A model generated the notes under the pieces. The model was not told the origin of the DNA, searched no databases, and was given only the letters and a program-made list of their open reading frames with translations. The translations under genes and the position numbers were made by a program. Positions 17,890 to 27,639 of a DNA stretch of 64,000 nt are shown here, in pieces (within the stretch, counting starts at the first letter, position 1; every line of letters begins with the position of its first letter). This DNA comes from JARYGU01 sp033795365 (GTDB lineage: Bacteria > Pseudomonadota > Alphaproteobacteria > Rhizobiales > Rhizobiaceae), in assembly GCA_033795365.1 (NCBI GenBank), contig JARYGU010000024.1:3158-67157 (forward strand), in the 5' to 3' direction.

Positions 17890-19461
17890 TCAGATCGTAC
17901 CGGCGCCCATCTCCTTGGCGATGAACTCGGCCTGCCGTATGGCAAGCGTGACGATCGTCAGCGTCGGGTTTTCCGCCGCCCCTGTCGTGAATTGGCTGCC
18001 GTCCGAGACGAACAGATTCTTGATGTCGTGCGTCTGGCCCCATTTGTTGACGACGCCGTCCTGGGCTTTTTCGCTCATGCGGTTGGTGCCGAGGTTGTGC
18101 GTCGAGGGATAGGGCGGCGTCGGGAAGCTGCGCGTCGCGCCGACCGCCGTATAAAGCGTCTCGCCCTGCTTGTAGGCATGGTTGCGCATGGCGGTGTCGT
18201 TCGGATGGTCCGTGAACCAGACATCCGGGATCGGCATCCCGTACTTGTCCTTCAGCTCGCCATGCAGCTTCACGGCGTTATTCTCCTGCGGCATGTCCTC
18301 GCCGACGATCCAGAGGCCGGCCATGTTGGCATAGCCGTCCATGGCCGAGGCGAAGGGGCGGCCCCAGCCGCCCGGATCGAGGAAAGCCGCCATGAAGGGC
18401 ACGCCGAGCGCCAGCGTCTCCAGCTCGTAGCCGCCGACGAAGCCGCGGGACGGATCGTGCTTCGCCTCGTCGCGGATGATGCCGGCCATCGTCGTGCCGC
18501 GATAGAAATGCACCGGCTTTTCGAACACGGCATAGACCGAGCCCGTCGTGTGGCGCATGTAGTTCTTGCCGACCTGGCCGGAGGAGTTGGCCAGCCCGTC
18601 GGGATATCTGCTCGACGCGGAGTTGAGCAGCAGGCGCGGGCTTTCGATCGAATTGCCGGCGACGCAGACGATGCGGGCCTTCTGGCTCTGCAACGTGCCC
18701 TCCTTGTCGGCATAGACGACGGCCGTCACCTTGCCGCTGTGGTCATGTTCGATCTTGACGACATGGGAGTCGGGCCGCACTTCCAGCTTGCCGGTCGCCT
18801 CGCCCTTCGGGATTTCCGTATAGAGCGTCGACCATTTGGCGCCCCATTTACACCCTTGGAAACAGAAGCCGGTCTGCTGACAGCTCATTCGGTCGTCGCG
18901 GTCGGCCGAGTTGATCGCCATGTTGCCGGTGTGGCATTCCTTGTAGCCGAGCTTGTCGGCGCCGGCCTTCAGGATCTTGAAGTTGTTGTTGCCGGGCAGG
19001 CCCTCGATGCCGTTGGTACGGGTCACGCCCATCTTGTCTTCGGCCTTGGCGTAATAGGGCTCCAGATCGGCGAGCGTCACCGGCCAGTCGAGCAGGTTGG
19101 CGCCTTCCACCTTGCCGTAATGCGTCAGGTCCTTGAATTCGTGCTCCTGGAACCGCAGCGAAGCGCCGGCCCAGTGCGTCGTGGTGCCGCCGACGGCCTT
19201 GACGATCCAGGCCGGAAGGTTCGGAAAATCCTTCGAGACGCGCCAGCCACCGCCTGTTGTGCGGTTATCGAGCCAGGCGAGCTGGGAAAAGCTGTCCCAC
19301 TCGTCGTTGATGAAGTCTTCGTGTTCGATGCGCGCACCGGCTTCAAGCACGACGACGTCGATGCCCTTCTGCGCCAGTTCGTTGCCCAGCGTGCCGCCGC
19401 CGGCGCCTGAGCCGATGATGACGACCACGCTGTCGTCGTTGAGATCATAAGGAGCTGCCAT
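17890..19461 (-). CDS. GMC-family FAD-dependent dehydrogenase, large subunit
   Basis: About 523 residues, glucose-methanol-choline oxidoreductase of the gluconate/sorbitol dehydrogenase type. The FAD-binding motif VVIIGSGAGGGTLGNEL lies near residues 15-30. The family C-terminal stretch has STHNLGTNRM (active-site His region) and GAAENPTLTIV (Asn). The start at 19461 is chosen for its GGGAGGAAACC ribosome-binding site. It has no signal peptide of its own; such subunits are exported as a complex with the Tat-signal small subunit encoded just upstream. It probably oxidises a sugar, sugar acid or polyol in the periplasm and passes electrons to the adjacent cytochrome c. Confidence 0.87.
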   Translation of the reverse strand: MAAPYDLNDDSVVVIIGSGAGGGTLGNELAQKGIDVVVLEAGARIEHEDFINDEWDSFSQLAWLDNRTTGGGWRVSKDFPNLPAWIVKAVGGTTTHWAGASLRFQEHEFKDLTHYGKVEGANLLDWPVTLADLEPYYAKAEDKMGVTRTNGIEGLPGNNNFKILKAGADKLGYKECHTGNMAINSADRDDRMSCQQTGFCFQGCKWGAKWSTLYTEIPKGEATGKLEVRPDSHVVKIEHDHSGKVTAVVYADKEGTLQSQKARIVCVAGNSIESPRLLLNSASSRYPDGLANSSGQVGKNYMRHTTGSVYAVFEKPVHFYRGTTMAGIIRDEAKHDPSRGFVGGYELETLALGVPFMAAFLDPGGWGRPFASAMDGYANMAGLWIVGEDMPQENNAVKLHGELKDKYGMPIPDVWFTDHPNDTAMRNHAYKQGETLYTAVGATRSFPTPPYPSTHNLGTNRMSEKAQDGVVNKWGQTHDIKNLFVSDGSQFTTGAAENPTLTIVTLAIRQAEFIAKEMGAGTI

Positions 19462-19538
19462 GGTTTCCTCCCGAAACATGTGCGGTCGGCGTCAAAGCCG
19501 CGGTCGCGCCTCCTCCGGCGCGGGCCGTCAAACCGCCG

Positions 19539-20069
19539 TCAAAGCCATTCGATGTCGTCGAAGCCGCGGGCGATGTAACCGCCCTTGGAATAGGATTCGC
19601 CCTCGTAGCCGAAATGCGGCCACAGCTCCTTCTGGTTATAGAAGGAGACGACGAGGTCGCCGCGCACCGCCTGGAAGAAGGGCGTGCTCTCGATATCGTG
19701 CAGGATTTTCACGCGGTCGTCCTCCCAGCCGAGGCCGCGATAGCCGCCCTCGCCCGCCCGCTTGTCGAGATCGGCAATGCCCGCCTCGATCAGTTCCTTG
19801 TGCGCGGCGTCCGTGCCGGCCTTGGTGTCATGGCCCTTGACCGCGATGGCGTAGAAGCGGTCGGCGACCGTGTCATGCGGATAGATATCGCGGGCGAGCT
19901 TGATCAGCGTCGCCATCGTCTCCGGCTTCAGCGCCGTCGTCTCCATGCCCCAGGCCTTGTCGGGGCTGATCACCGCCCTGCCCGTGATGATGAGCGCGGC
20001 GCCGATCGTGCCGCGCTTCAGAAGCTCGCGGCGGGAAAGTCCCGGGCGCTGCTCGTAGATCGTCGTCAT
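19539..20069 (-). CDS. Gluconate 2-dehydrogenase subunit 3-family protein, Tat-exported
   Basis: A 176-residue small subunit (PF13618). The N-terminus has the twin-arginine motif SRRELLKRGTIGAALI and a following hydrophobic stretch. The mature part shows the family pattern LIKLARDIYPHD and ends in IARGFDDIEWL. It is encoded 77 bases upstream of the GMC subunit and is expected to carry the folded flavoprotein out through the Tat pathway. Its presence places the dehydrogenase in the periplasm. Confidence 0.85.
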   Translation of the reverse strand: MTTIYEQRPGLSRRELLKRGTIGAALIITGRAVISPDKAWGMETTALKPETMATLIKLARDIYPHDTVADRFYAIAVKGHDTKAGTDAAHKELIEAGIADLDKRAGEGGYRGLGWEDDRVKILHDIESTPFFQAVRGDLVVSFYNQKELWPHFGYEGESYSKGGYIARGFDDIEWL

Positions 20070-20126
20070 GTCAGGTTCCTCCCATTGCGTTTGAGACCGG
20101 CGGCCCTCCTCCGGCCGCCAGCCCGT

Positions 20127-20522
20127 TCATTTGTAGCGGCCGTGTCGCTGCAAGACCTCGATCTTGTAGCCGTCCGGATCCGTCACGAAGAAGAAGCGGG
20201 CGAGCAGGCCGCCGTCGCGGTTGAACTCGACGATCTTGCCTGTGGTGAAGCCGAGTGCGGAGATGCGGGCATGCTCACCGTCGAGGTCGGAGACCGACAC
20301 GGCGAGATGACCGTAGCCGTCGCCGAGATCGTAGGCTTCGGTGCGGCCCTTGTTGATCGTCAGCTCGAGTTCGAATTCGCTTTCGGCATTGCTCATATAG
20401 ACGAGCGTGAATGTCTCGAAGTCGAGCCTGTCGGCCACGTCGAGCCCGAATGCCTTGTGGTAGAAATCCACGGACCGGTCTTCGTCCAGAACGCGGATCA
20501 TGGAGTGGATCGATTTTGCCAC
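20127..20522 (-). CDS. VOC-family protein (glyoxalase I-like)
   Basis: A 131-residue vicinal oxygen chelate protein. Two beta-alpha-beta-beta-beta units are evident: one starts KSIHSMIRVLDEDRSVDFYHKAFG, the other DGYGHLAVSVSDLDGEHARISALG. The metal-site residues H5 (KSIHSM), an E in the ELELTIN strand and H in GHLAVSV fit lactoylglutathione lyase. It is the first gene of the leftward set with the dehydrogenase subunits, 57 bases before subunit 3. It may remove an aldehyde such as methylglyoxal, but other VOC chemistries are possible. Confidence 0.8.
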   Translation of the reverse strand: MAKSIHSMIRVLDEDRSVDFYHKAFGLDVADRLDFETFTLVYMSNAESEFELELTINKGRTEAYDLGDGYGHLAVSVSDLDGEHARISALGFTTGKIVEFNRDGGLLARFFFVTDPDGYKIEVLQRHGRYK

Positions 20523-20735
20523 GCTGCCCTTCCCCTGCTTGTCGTTCGACGTCTGAGGAGAAGATTGCGCCCGGAATCGCGGTCGTGGGTAGCAGCCCGT
20601 TACCGCACGCAGATTTTCATTTCTGGAGTTTCAGGCGAAGGATTTTTCGTGTTTCAACGGCTCGCTGGATGATTTGACCAAATTCAGGGGCCGCCGCATA
20701 ATCGATTCCATAAAAACAAGACTGGAGGATATGCC

Positions 20736-21044
20736 ATGTGTGAGGTCTATGCGGGCCAGGATCCACAACGCTACAGGCCTGTAAACCGTTCAGTACGCAT
20801 CGGCGGACATTCGACGAGCATTCAGATCGAGGCGGCCTTCTGGGATCTGATCGACGAGATCGCAGAAGGACAGGGGATGTCTACATCTCGGTTTCTCTCG
20901 ACGCTCTACGACGAGGCGCTGGAAATCAATGGTTCGGTGATAAACTTCGCATCAATGCTTCGAACTGGCTGTCTGATCTATCTCATGGGCGGCACAGCAA
21001 AATGCAACGATGCGGCACGTTTCCGTATTGCTGCAGCGGAGTGA
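20736..21044 (+). CDS. Ribbon-helix-helix domain protein
   Basis: A 102-residue protein with a ribbon-helix-helix fold (PF13467-like) around residues 18-65 (NRSVRIGGHSTSIQIEAAFW, then two helices). GGAGGATATGCC precedes the ATG. Such proteins are common in Rhizobiales and have been labelled aryl-sulfate sulfotransferase in some databases without good reason. It is divergent from the VOC gene, so a role in local regulation is possible. About 45 C-terminal residues show no recognised motif. Confidence 0.75.
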   Translation: MCEVYAGQDPQRYRPVNRSVRIGGHSTSIQIEAAFWDLIDEIAEGQGMSTSRFLSTLYDEALEINGSVINFASMLRTGCLIYLMGGTAKCNDAARFRIAAAE

Positions 21045-21574
21045 ACCCGAGCGCTACGCGCCTTTGCTCTAAGCGTATGAAATGAGCCCTGCGCCAATCG
21101 GGGCGTAGAGATGCGATTGCTCGCGGGACCGCATTAGTTGGGCGTTAGCTAAGCGGTATAGTACCAATCATAGTCTTGGCATCCTCCTGTTTGGCGCGTT
21201 GAGATTGGAGCTATCGCGCCTCTAGTCCTCGCGGCGTATGCAAATTCTCAAGACCTGCTTTATTCGGGAACGCCCGTTGGGATTACCGCCACAGGCGCTG
21301 GTGGGGGCATCCGACAGCAGAGAATGGTGGTCCGTAACTAATGGCGCCACGCGACAATCACCTTGTATGCCGAATGGGCTTAACAAGGTTGAGTCATTGT
21401 TTTCCCGTGCACATTAATATCGCCAATGGTGCCCATCACCGGACCTTCAACGACATTGCCCAATCAAATCTTCTTCAATGGCTAACCAACAAGTGAAACA
21501 CGGCGCATTCCCTGTTGATTCGGCAAGGGACCTTTCCGTGGCCCCTATTCAACTATTCAGCGCACTCCAAAAAC
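21045..21574. other. Intergenic region upstream of Afu-type operon
   Basis: About 530 bases with no supported gene on either strand. It leads into a SorC-type operator and the promoter of the first Afu-type operon. Confidence 0.4.
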
Positions 21575-21607
21575 TGAACATTTGAATCCATGATTGACGT
21601 ATGTTCA
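21575..21607. promoter_or_regulatory. SorC-type operator candidate, site 1 (perfect dyad)
   Basis: TGAACAT (21575-21581), 19 bases, ATGTTCA (21601-21607): a perfect inverted repeat ending 46 bases before the first Afu-type gene. It is the best match among eight similar sites in the window and the only one with a 19-base rather than 20-base spacer. Confidence 0.65.
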
Positions 21608-21653
21608 TTTGCGTGTGACACTTCCCAGATAGAGTTTTCTGTGGGAGGAGAAC

Positions 21654-22625
21654 ATGAAATTATCCATTGTGGCAGGGCTTCTCAGTTTGGCTTTCATCTA
21701 CCAAGCTAGCGACAGCGCGCGCGCAGCGGACTCACGACTGGTGATTTACTCAGCGGAAGAGGCCGTCCAAGACTTTGCGGAGCGCTATATGCGTGAGCAT
21801 CCGAACGTCGACGTTCAGGTCTTAATGGGCAGTTCAGGAGAAACAAACGCACGCGTTGCCGCTGAACGACACGCCCCTCAGGGAGATGTCACGATCTCAG
21901 GGACGGATCCTTCGCAGGCAAACCCCGATTTGTATCGCCGGGTTGCGGGTATTCTGGATTTGTCGCAGGTCGACAAACGCTTCATTTCAGGTGAATTCGA
22001 TATTCCCGTTGAGGTGTTCCCTGTGATCTTCGCATACAACACCGCTCAACTTGCATCGGACACGGCGCCTTCGACCTGGGCAGAACTTGCCGATCCGAAA
22101 TGGAAGGGTCGCCTTTATATGGGCAATCCGGCAACCTCCGAGGCAGCTTATAAAGCAATGTCCACGATGTGGGCGATCGGTGGATGGGAACTTGTCGAAA
22201 AGGTTGCAGCGAATGCCATCATAACAGAAGGCTCCCAGGATCCGCTACGAGCCCTCGGTGATGGGGAAGCGACTATTGGCATCGGAGTGGAAAACCAAGT
22301 TTACAAATGGGCAGATGGCCAAGCAGTAAAGGCAGTTTATCCCAAGGATGGCGTGATCATGCATGTCGCCACTTGGTATTTGGTGAACAACTCGCCAAAC
22401 ACGGATGGAGCCGCCGCTTTCGTGCAATGGATGCTGACACCTGAAACCCAAGCGTATATGGCCAAGACTTTCAAAGGAATGCGTCCATCTATCGTCGGGG
22501 CCGCCGAGCCAGACGACGTGCCGAAGGTCGGCGACCTCGTGGTAATTCCTTTTCCCGACGAAGCTCGAAGCAAACGGGCCGCGTTCAACGAACGCTGGAA
22601 GTCGATCATTACCTCCATCCACTGA
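21654..22625 (+). CDS. Afu/Fbp-type ABC transporter substrate-binding protein, system 1
   Basis: A 323-residue periplasmic binding protein of the iron(III)/phosphate-sugar class (PF13343-like). The signal peptide covers about residues 1-24 (ending SARAAD), followed by SRLVIYSAEEAV. A strong ribosome-binding site (GGGAGGAGAAC) precedes the ATG. The class was named for ferric iron, but AfuA-type members bind sugar phosphates, and this operon encodes an inositol-phosphatase-like enzyme. I therefore favour a phosphorylated sugar or polyol as ligand. It heads a rightward operon: binding protein, ATPase, double permease, phosphatase. Confidence 0.83.
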   Translation: MKLSIVAGLLSLAFIYQASDSARAADSRLVIYSAEEAVQDFAERYMREHPNVDVQVLMGSSGETNARVAAERHAPQGDVTISGTDPSQANPDLYRRVAGILDLSQVDKRFISGEFDIPVEVFPVIFAYNTAQLASDTAPSTWAELADPKWKGRLYMGNPATSEAAYKAMSTMWAIGGWELVEKVAANAIITEGSQDPLRALGDGEATIGIGVENQVYKWADGQAVKAVYPKDGVIMHVATWYLVNNSPNTDGAAAFVQWMLTPETQAYMAKTFKGMRPSIVGAAEPDDVPKVGDLVVIPFPDEARSKRAAFNERWKSIITSIH

Positions 22626-22751
22626 CCGGACGGCAACGGACAAAACTTAAATAATCGCCGGGGACGGACGCGTTCGACCCCGCAGCGATCTCATCGTCGG
22701 TCTTAGCGGCCAACTCATTGGCGAAAGGCGATGCATTTGAAAGAGGGCAAT

Positions 22752-23843
22752 ATGTCGGGGACGCACGTGCATTCGCCGGTCGTCATGACCGGGGTGCGGA
22801 TATCCTATGGCGGATTGATTGCGGTTGACGACGTCAACATAGAGATCAGGTCTGGCGAATTTTTTACCCTACTGGGGCCGAGCGGCTGTGGCAAAACAAC
22901 CCTTCTGCGGACAATCGCAGGATTTAACAGGCACACATCCGGGACGATAAGGATCGGTGACGTCGTCGTGGACGACATTCCGGCATATGCGCGCGACACC
23001 GGAATGGTGTTTCAAAACTACGCGATTTTCCCACATCTGACCGTTTGGGAGAATGTCGCGTATGGCCTCGTCTCCCGAGGAGTTCCGAGAGATGAGATCG
23101 CGGACCGGGTGGCTGACGCGTTATGGATGGTTGATCTGACCGGCTACGACAAGCGAATGCCGAAGCAACTATCCGGCGGGCAACAGCAGCGTGTTGTCAT
23201 CGCTCGTGCGATCGTGATCCGTCCGCGGGTCTTGCTCATGGACGAGCCTTTGGCAAACCTTGATGCCAAGCTGCGTGTCCGGCTTCGCGAGGACCTCCGA
23301 GCGCTGCAGCAACGGCTTGGAATCACGACGATCTACGTGACCCACGACCAAGAGGAAGCACTCAGCATATCGGATAGAATTGCAGTGATGAATAAAGGCA
23401 GAGTGATGCAGATTGGTACACCGGAGGAGGTATATACCGCCCCTTCGAACATTGTCGTCGCTCGCTTTGTTGGAGAGGGCACTTTTCTGAGGGCTGAACT
23501 GCAGGCCAGCCAAGGGCGAGCGGTCGCACTAACGAACGGGAGGCATCTGGACATTGCTGAACACCGGCTTGCGAAAGGCCCGGTACTCCTCGCCCTTCGT
23601 CCGCAGGATCTTCAATTGGCTACGCAACCACGAGAAGCAACGTTTTCCGGCACGATCCTAACCCGGTCCTATTTCGGCCCGTTCATACAGCTTCTAGTGG
23701 ACGTCGGCCTAGAGACCGCTCTAATGGCGCGACTGAACGTGACTGCTGCTTCTCAAACCCTCCAGGTTGGAGACCCGATCGGACTCAAGGTTGATCCCGA
23801 GCGGATCGTAGCTTTTCCGTTCAGTGAGGATGCCGATGCTTGA
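22752..23843 (+). CDS. Afu/Fbp-type ABC transporter ATP-binding protein, system 1
   Basis: About 363 residues from the ATG at 22752 (AGAGGG upstream); an in-frame ATG at 22731 is a weaker alternative. It has Walker A GPSGCGKTTLLR, Q-loop GMVFQNYAIFPHLTV, signature LSGGQQQRVVIARAI, Walker B LLMDEPLANLDAKL, and a C-terminal TOBE-type domain from about residue 245. It is 126 bases after the binding-protein gene and overlaps the permease gene. It energises system 1. Confidence 0.87.
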   Translation: MSGTHVHSPVVMTGVRISYGGLIAVDDVNIEIRSGEFFTLLGPSGCGKTTLLRTIAGFNRHTSGTIRIGDVVVDDIPAYARDTGMVFQNYAIFPHLTVWENVAYGLVSRGVPRDEIADRVADALWMVDLTGYDKRMPKQLSGGQQQRVVIARAIVIRPRVLLMDEPLANLDAKLRVRLREDLRALQQRLGITTIYVTHDQEEALSISDRIAVMNKGRVMQIGTPEEVYTAPSNIVVARFVGEGTFLRAELQASQGRAVALTNGRHLDIAEHRLAKGPVLLALRPQDLQLATQPREATFSGTILTRSYFGPFIQLLVDVGLETALMARLNVTAASQTLQVGDPIGLKVDPERIVAFPFSEDADA

Positions 23844-25515
23844 GACCTCCTCTTCTAAGGCATCGCTTTGGCCGCGCTTTGATTTCTGGAGCCATATGTC
23901 GTGTTTGGCCGTCGGAATCTTTCTTCTATTGCTGATCTACCCGCTAGGCTGGATGCTTGGAATATCGTTTATGGCGAGTGGCCCGAGCGACACGCACATC
24001 CTGGGCGTTTATCTCGATCTCTTTTCCAAGCCTTACTATTATCAGGCTTTGACGAACTCGATCATTCTCAGCCTCGTGGCGACGTGCGGAGCTTTGGCAC
24101 TCGGCGTTCCCCTCGCCTACATAGTCAGCCGTTTCAATATCCCCGGCAAACTTGCAATCCGCGCGGCCATCGTCTTGAGCTTCGTGGCCCCGCCATTCAT
24201 CGGCGCCTACTCCTGGATTCTGCTCCTCGGCAATAACGGCATTCTCCGGCGCGCGTTGGCAGACGTTGGTGCGCAGTTCCCAACTATCTACGGATGGGGC
24301 GGCCTGATTCTGGTACTCAGCCTCCAAGGCATGCCATTCGTCTTTCTTTTGACAGGCGCGGCATTGAAAACCGTTGACCAAAGTGTCGAGGATGCGGCCA
24401 TCAATCTCGGAAGACGCCCGTTCGCAGTATTCCGCACCGCGATTTTGCCGCTATTACTGCCAGGTATCTCGACTGCAGCACTTCTGGTCTTTGTAACGGC
24501 CTTTTCCGATTTCGGAACACCCGCCATTATCGGCCAGAATTTACGTGTATTTCCTCGATTGATCTACAGCGAGTTCATCAACGAGACAACGGGTGGAAAT
24601 TATACGCTTGCAAGTGCGCTCTCAGTCGTTCTGCTCTTGGCAAGCGTCGGCGCATTGATTGTCCAGCGCCTTTACGCTGCACGCCATTCCTACGGCGCGA
24701 TAACAGTGAGCCCTCTCCGGCCACGCATACTGCCGTTGGGAAAACGTATCATCGCAGCACTGTATGCTTATGCCGTCATTCTTCTAGCGTCTCTTCCGCT
24801 ATTGACAGTGATTGTCACCTCCTTTCTCCGAACGAAACGATCCGTCATTACAGGAGAGTTCACGCTTGATGGCTATCTGAGAGCGCCAAGACTTTGGAGT
24901 TCCTTGGTCAACACGCTTACTTATACCACTCTTGCGACAGTGATCTGCGTCGCCGTCGGCTGCATCATCGGCTACATCATTTCCCGCAGGAAAACACGGC
25001 TGGGCGCCATGCTCGATTTTGCATCCATGATGCCCTACGCTGTCGCGGGTGTGGTGTTTGGCATTGCATATAGCGCGACTTTCGGAGGACCTCCCTTTTT
25101 CTTGGCGGGAACCGCGCTGATCCTTGTTCTTGTCTACGTGATCCGAAGGCTACCTTACTCCATTCGGTCCGTCTCCAGCATGTTGGCACAAATGGGCACG
25201 GATGCCGAGGAGGCATCGATCAATCTAGGCGTCCCTCCCGGGAAAACATTCTGGCGCATCACGATACCCATGATCCAGCCCGCGATCCTGTCGGGCGCGC
25301 TTCTCACTTGGGCTACAGTGATACGCGAATTTAATGCGACCGTAATACTGTACGGCACCAATACGATGACCATGTCCGTCGAAGTGTTCAGGCAAGTTGT
25401 CGCCGGTAATTTTGGCGATGCGTCGGTGGTCGGAACGGTTCTCATTGCAATAAGCTTGATACCGATCGTTATTTTATTTTCATTACTTGGAAAAGATGAG
25501 GAATTTCTTGTATGA
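23836..25515 (+). CDS. Afu/Fbp-type ABC transporter double permease, system 1
   Basis: About 559 residues with two consecutive PF00528 permease units, the FbpB/AfuB arrangement in which one chain makes both channel halves. EAA-type loops lie around SVEDAAINLGRRPFAVFRTA and DAEEASINLGVPPGKTFWRI. The ATG at 23836 has GAGG five bases upstream and overlaps the ATPase stop; GTG at 23824 and ATG at 23830 are possible starts. Its own stop overlaps the phosphatase start by 4 bases (ATGA), so phosphatase synthesis is coupled to the transporter. Confidence 0.86.
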   Translation: MLETSSSKASLWPRFDFWSHMSCLAVGIFLLLLIYPLGWMLGISFMASGPSDTHILGVYLDLFSKPYYYQALTNSIILSLVATCGALALGVPLAYIVSRFNIPGKLAIRAAIVLSFVAPPFIGAYSWILLLGNNGILRRALADVGAQFPTIYGWGGLILVLSLQGMPFVFLLTGAALKTVDQSVEDAAINLGRRPFAVFRTAILPLLLPGISTAALLVFVTAFSDFGTPAIIGQNLRVFPRLIYSEFINETTGGNYTLASALSVVLLLASVGALIVQRLYAARHSYGAITVSPLRPRILPLGKRIIAALYAYAVILLASLPLLTVIVTSFLRTKRSVITGEFTLDGYLRAPRLWSSLVNTLTYTTLATVICVAVGCIIGYIISRRKTRLGAMLDFASMMPYAVAGVVFGIAYSATFGGPPFFLAGTALILVLVYVIRRLPYSIRSVSSMLAQMGTDAEEASINLGVPPGKTFWRITIPMIQPAILSGALLTWATVIREFNATVILYGTNTMTMSVEVFRQVVAGNFGDASVVGTVLIAISLIPIVILFSLLGKDEEFLV

Positions 25516-26378
25516 TTCGCGGTGAAACAATCCAGGCCGAAAAGACTACGACGCGAGAGCGGGTAGAGTTGCGGGATATAGCAGTAAACGCGGCACTTCG
25601 CGCGGCCGAACTCATCCGCTTCCGCCGCGGAGAGGGGGTGGATGTTGCGTATTCGAAATCCACTCCAACTGATATCGTCACAGCAGTAGACCGCGAAGCA
25701 GAGGGACTAATCCGGTCGTTAATGGCGTCGGTTCGGCCGAATGATGGCTTCATCGGTGAAGAGTTCGACCCCTCTCCATCCCGCTCCGGTATATCTTGGG
25801 TTGTTGATCCGATCGATGGCACCGTCAACTTTCTATATGGATTGGCACCTTACGCAGTCAGCATCGCTGCGATCACGGGCGATCCCGATGATCATTGGGA
25901 GCCGCTCGCCGGCGCCGTCGTCAATGTGACAGATCAACGTGTATTTTCCGCAGCTGCGGGACACGGGGCCTATTGCGATGGACGCCGTCTGGCAGTCGGC
26001 AAGACATCAGACCTTGCGGCAAGCTTGCTCGCAACGGGCTTCTCATATGCTGCATCCGACAGGGCAAAACAAACCAGGGTCATCGGGCGCTTGATCGAGG
26101 ACGTCCGCGATATCCGTCGAATTGGCTGCGCATCGTTGGAAATTTGCGCAGTTGCGGCAGGGGCCATCGACGCATATTTCGATCGGGGTCTGAAGCCATG
26201 GGACTACTCTGCTGCGACATTGATCGCGCGCGAAGCCGGTGCGACCGTTCGTGGCTGGAGTTCCGAACAACCCAATGAAGCATTGACGGTTGCCGGTAAC
26301 GCCCACCTTGTCGAAACGCTCCAGCCGAAAATCCAGAAGTGGATGGAGGAAGAGGGGCTGGAACCATCACCGTGTTGA
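25512..26378 (+). CDS. Inositol monophosphatase-family phosphatase, system 1
   Basis: A 288-residue magnesium-dependent phosphatase (PF00459). The metal-binding motifs are all present: IGEEFD, WVVDPIDGTVNFLYG, and KPWDYSAATLIAREAG. There is no signal peptide, so it acts in the cytoplasm. Translational coupling to the Afu-type permease suggests that it dephosphorylates the compound brought in. Possible substrates are inositol phosphate, a hexose or pentose phosphate, or a polyol phosphate such as methylerythritol phosphate. The family also includes FBPase-like and PAP-phosphatase enzymes, which the neighbours make less likely. Confidence 0.85.
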   Translation: MIRGETIQAEKTTTRERVELRDIAVNAALRAAELIRFRRGEGVDVAYSKSTPTDIVTAVDREAEGLIRSLMASVRPNDGFIGEEFDPSPSRSGISWVVDPIDGTVNFLYGLAPYAVSIAAITGDPDDHWEPLAGAVVNVTDQRVFSAAAGHGAYCDGRRLAVGKTSDLAASLLATGFSYAASDRAKQTRVIGRLIEDVRDIRRIGCASLEICAVAAGAIDAYFDRGLKPWDYSAATLIAREAGATVRGWSSEQPNEALTVAGNAHLVETLQPKIQKWMEEEGLEPSPC

Positions 26379-26389
26379 TCATCTCCAAT

Positions 26390-27373
26390 CTAAAGAGCGG
26401 CAAGCTCCAGTAACGCAAGTGCGGTCATCTCGTCCGTTATCAAAACGCTCGCGTTGGTAGCCAGAATGCCCGCACGGATCGCTTGTGCTTTGCGGACCCC
26501 GCCGGCTGAAATGACGACCTTCGGCACCTTGCGAAGCTGGTTTGGATTAATTGCCATCACACGCTTGTTGATAGGATGTTCGACGATGGAGCCTGTCTCA
26601 TCGACGAAATGACATAAGACGTCAGCGACCGCACCAGCATCGCGAAGACTTGCACACTCATCCAATGTTAGCAGTCCTCGTTCGAAAATGGATGCCTGCT
26701 TGCTGACGTCGCTGACACTGATCAGAGCGATGTCGATGTCGAGAGACTTCGTTTTGAGTGCTTGCAAGTCCTTTTGGTTCCATAGCGCGGTAGCAAGATC
26801 AGGGCTCTCGACGAACGCCGGAGCTGTAACCTGATAGAATTCGGTGCGATAAAATTCAGCAAACCGCCAAGCGACAGCGGATGGGTTTTGCCGGGTAGCG
26901 CGAGTGAGGCCGCCCAGAAGTGAAACAGTGGTCACCTCCTCCACCTCGCGCCATGTCAAGGATCGCATGCAAACTTGAAGCGTTGCCCCCCATCCGACGC
27001 CTACGGTCATCCCATCTTCGACGCGTTCGGATATGTATGTGCCTGTCGCGTGCCCAATTACCGCCGCAACGCTCGTCGGAGACTGGTTCTTCGACGGTAC
27101 GATGATGGCTTCGTAAAGGCCGAGATGTCTTTCAAGAGCGCGCTGCAAGCGTACCAATGGCTCTGCCTTCGCGTTGATGGTGATCTGAACCGATCCATCC
27201 TCCCGGGCAGCGGCCAACAGACGCGTCGTCTTGATACGGCTAACATTCAGGTGCTGGGCAACCTGTTCCTGTGTCATCCCTTCGACGAAGTACAGCCACG
27301 CCGCTCTAACCTTCAGTTCTTCCTGGTTAGTTTGAAAGGCTGTTTTTCTCGATTTTTTCTCGCTACTCATCAT
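26390..27373 (-). CDS. SorC-family transcriptional regulator 1
   Basis: A 327-residue regulator. An N-terminal HTH (GMTQEQVAQHLNVSRIKTTRLLAAA, about residues 30-55) is joined to a SorC/DeoR-type sugar-binding domain (PF04198) with GVGWGATLQ and the C-terminal VISAGGVRKAQAIRAG. This family senses phosphorylated sugars. It converges with the phosphatase gene (11-base gap) and lies between the two Afu-type operons, both preceded by the shared dyad. It is one of three SorC proteins in the window; which dyads it binds is unknown. Confidence 0.9.
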   Translation of the reverse strand: MMSSEKKSRKTAFQTNQEELKVRAAWLYFVEGMTQEQVAQHLNVSRIKTTRLLAAAREDGSVQITINAKAEPLVRLQRALERHLGLYEAIIVPSKNQSPTSVAAVIGHATGTYISERVEDGMTVGVGWGATLQVCMRSLTWREVEEVTTVSLLGGLTRATRQNPSAVAWRFAEFYRTEFYQVTAPAFVESPDLATALWNQKDLQALKTKSLDIDIALISVSDVSKQASIFERGLLTLDECASLRDAGAVADVLCHFVDETGSIVEHPINKRVMAINPNQLRKVPKVVISAGGVRKAQAIRAGILATNASVLITDEMTALALLELAAL

Positions 27374-27639
27374 CCATAAGCCCTTTGTAGCGTCGGTCGA
27401 GATGGCTTATGCCGCTAGCCACAGACGCAGTAACTCGTTGAACCTACCAGCATTCTGCACGCTCTGGCAGGGTGGATTGTCGTCACCATTCGTTTGACTC
27501 ACAAGTGAACAACAATCCGCCGATACTTTGCGCGCACCAATTTCACACCGCGGCCTGCAAACCTGGCCCCGCGATATCGTGAACGACACGGTCATTGAGC
27601 GGGAGTTGGCCGCTACGTTCTGGGAACCATTGATTAAAC

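Noticed and set aside
21654..22625. Simple ferric iron uptake as the role of the Afu-type systems
   Set aside because: No iron-related genes or Fur-like sites were noticed, and both systems are paired with phosphatases and the shared SorC-type dyad. Iron cannot be fully excluded without binding data.
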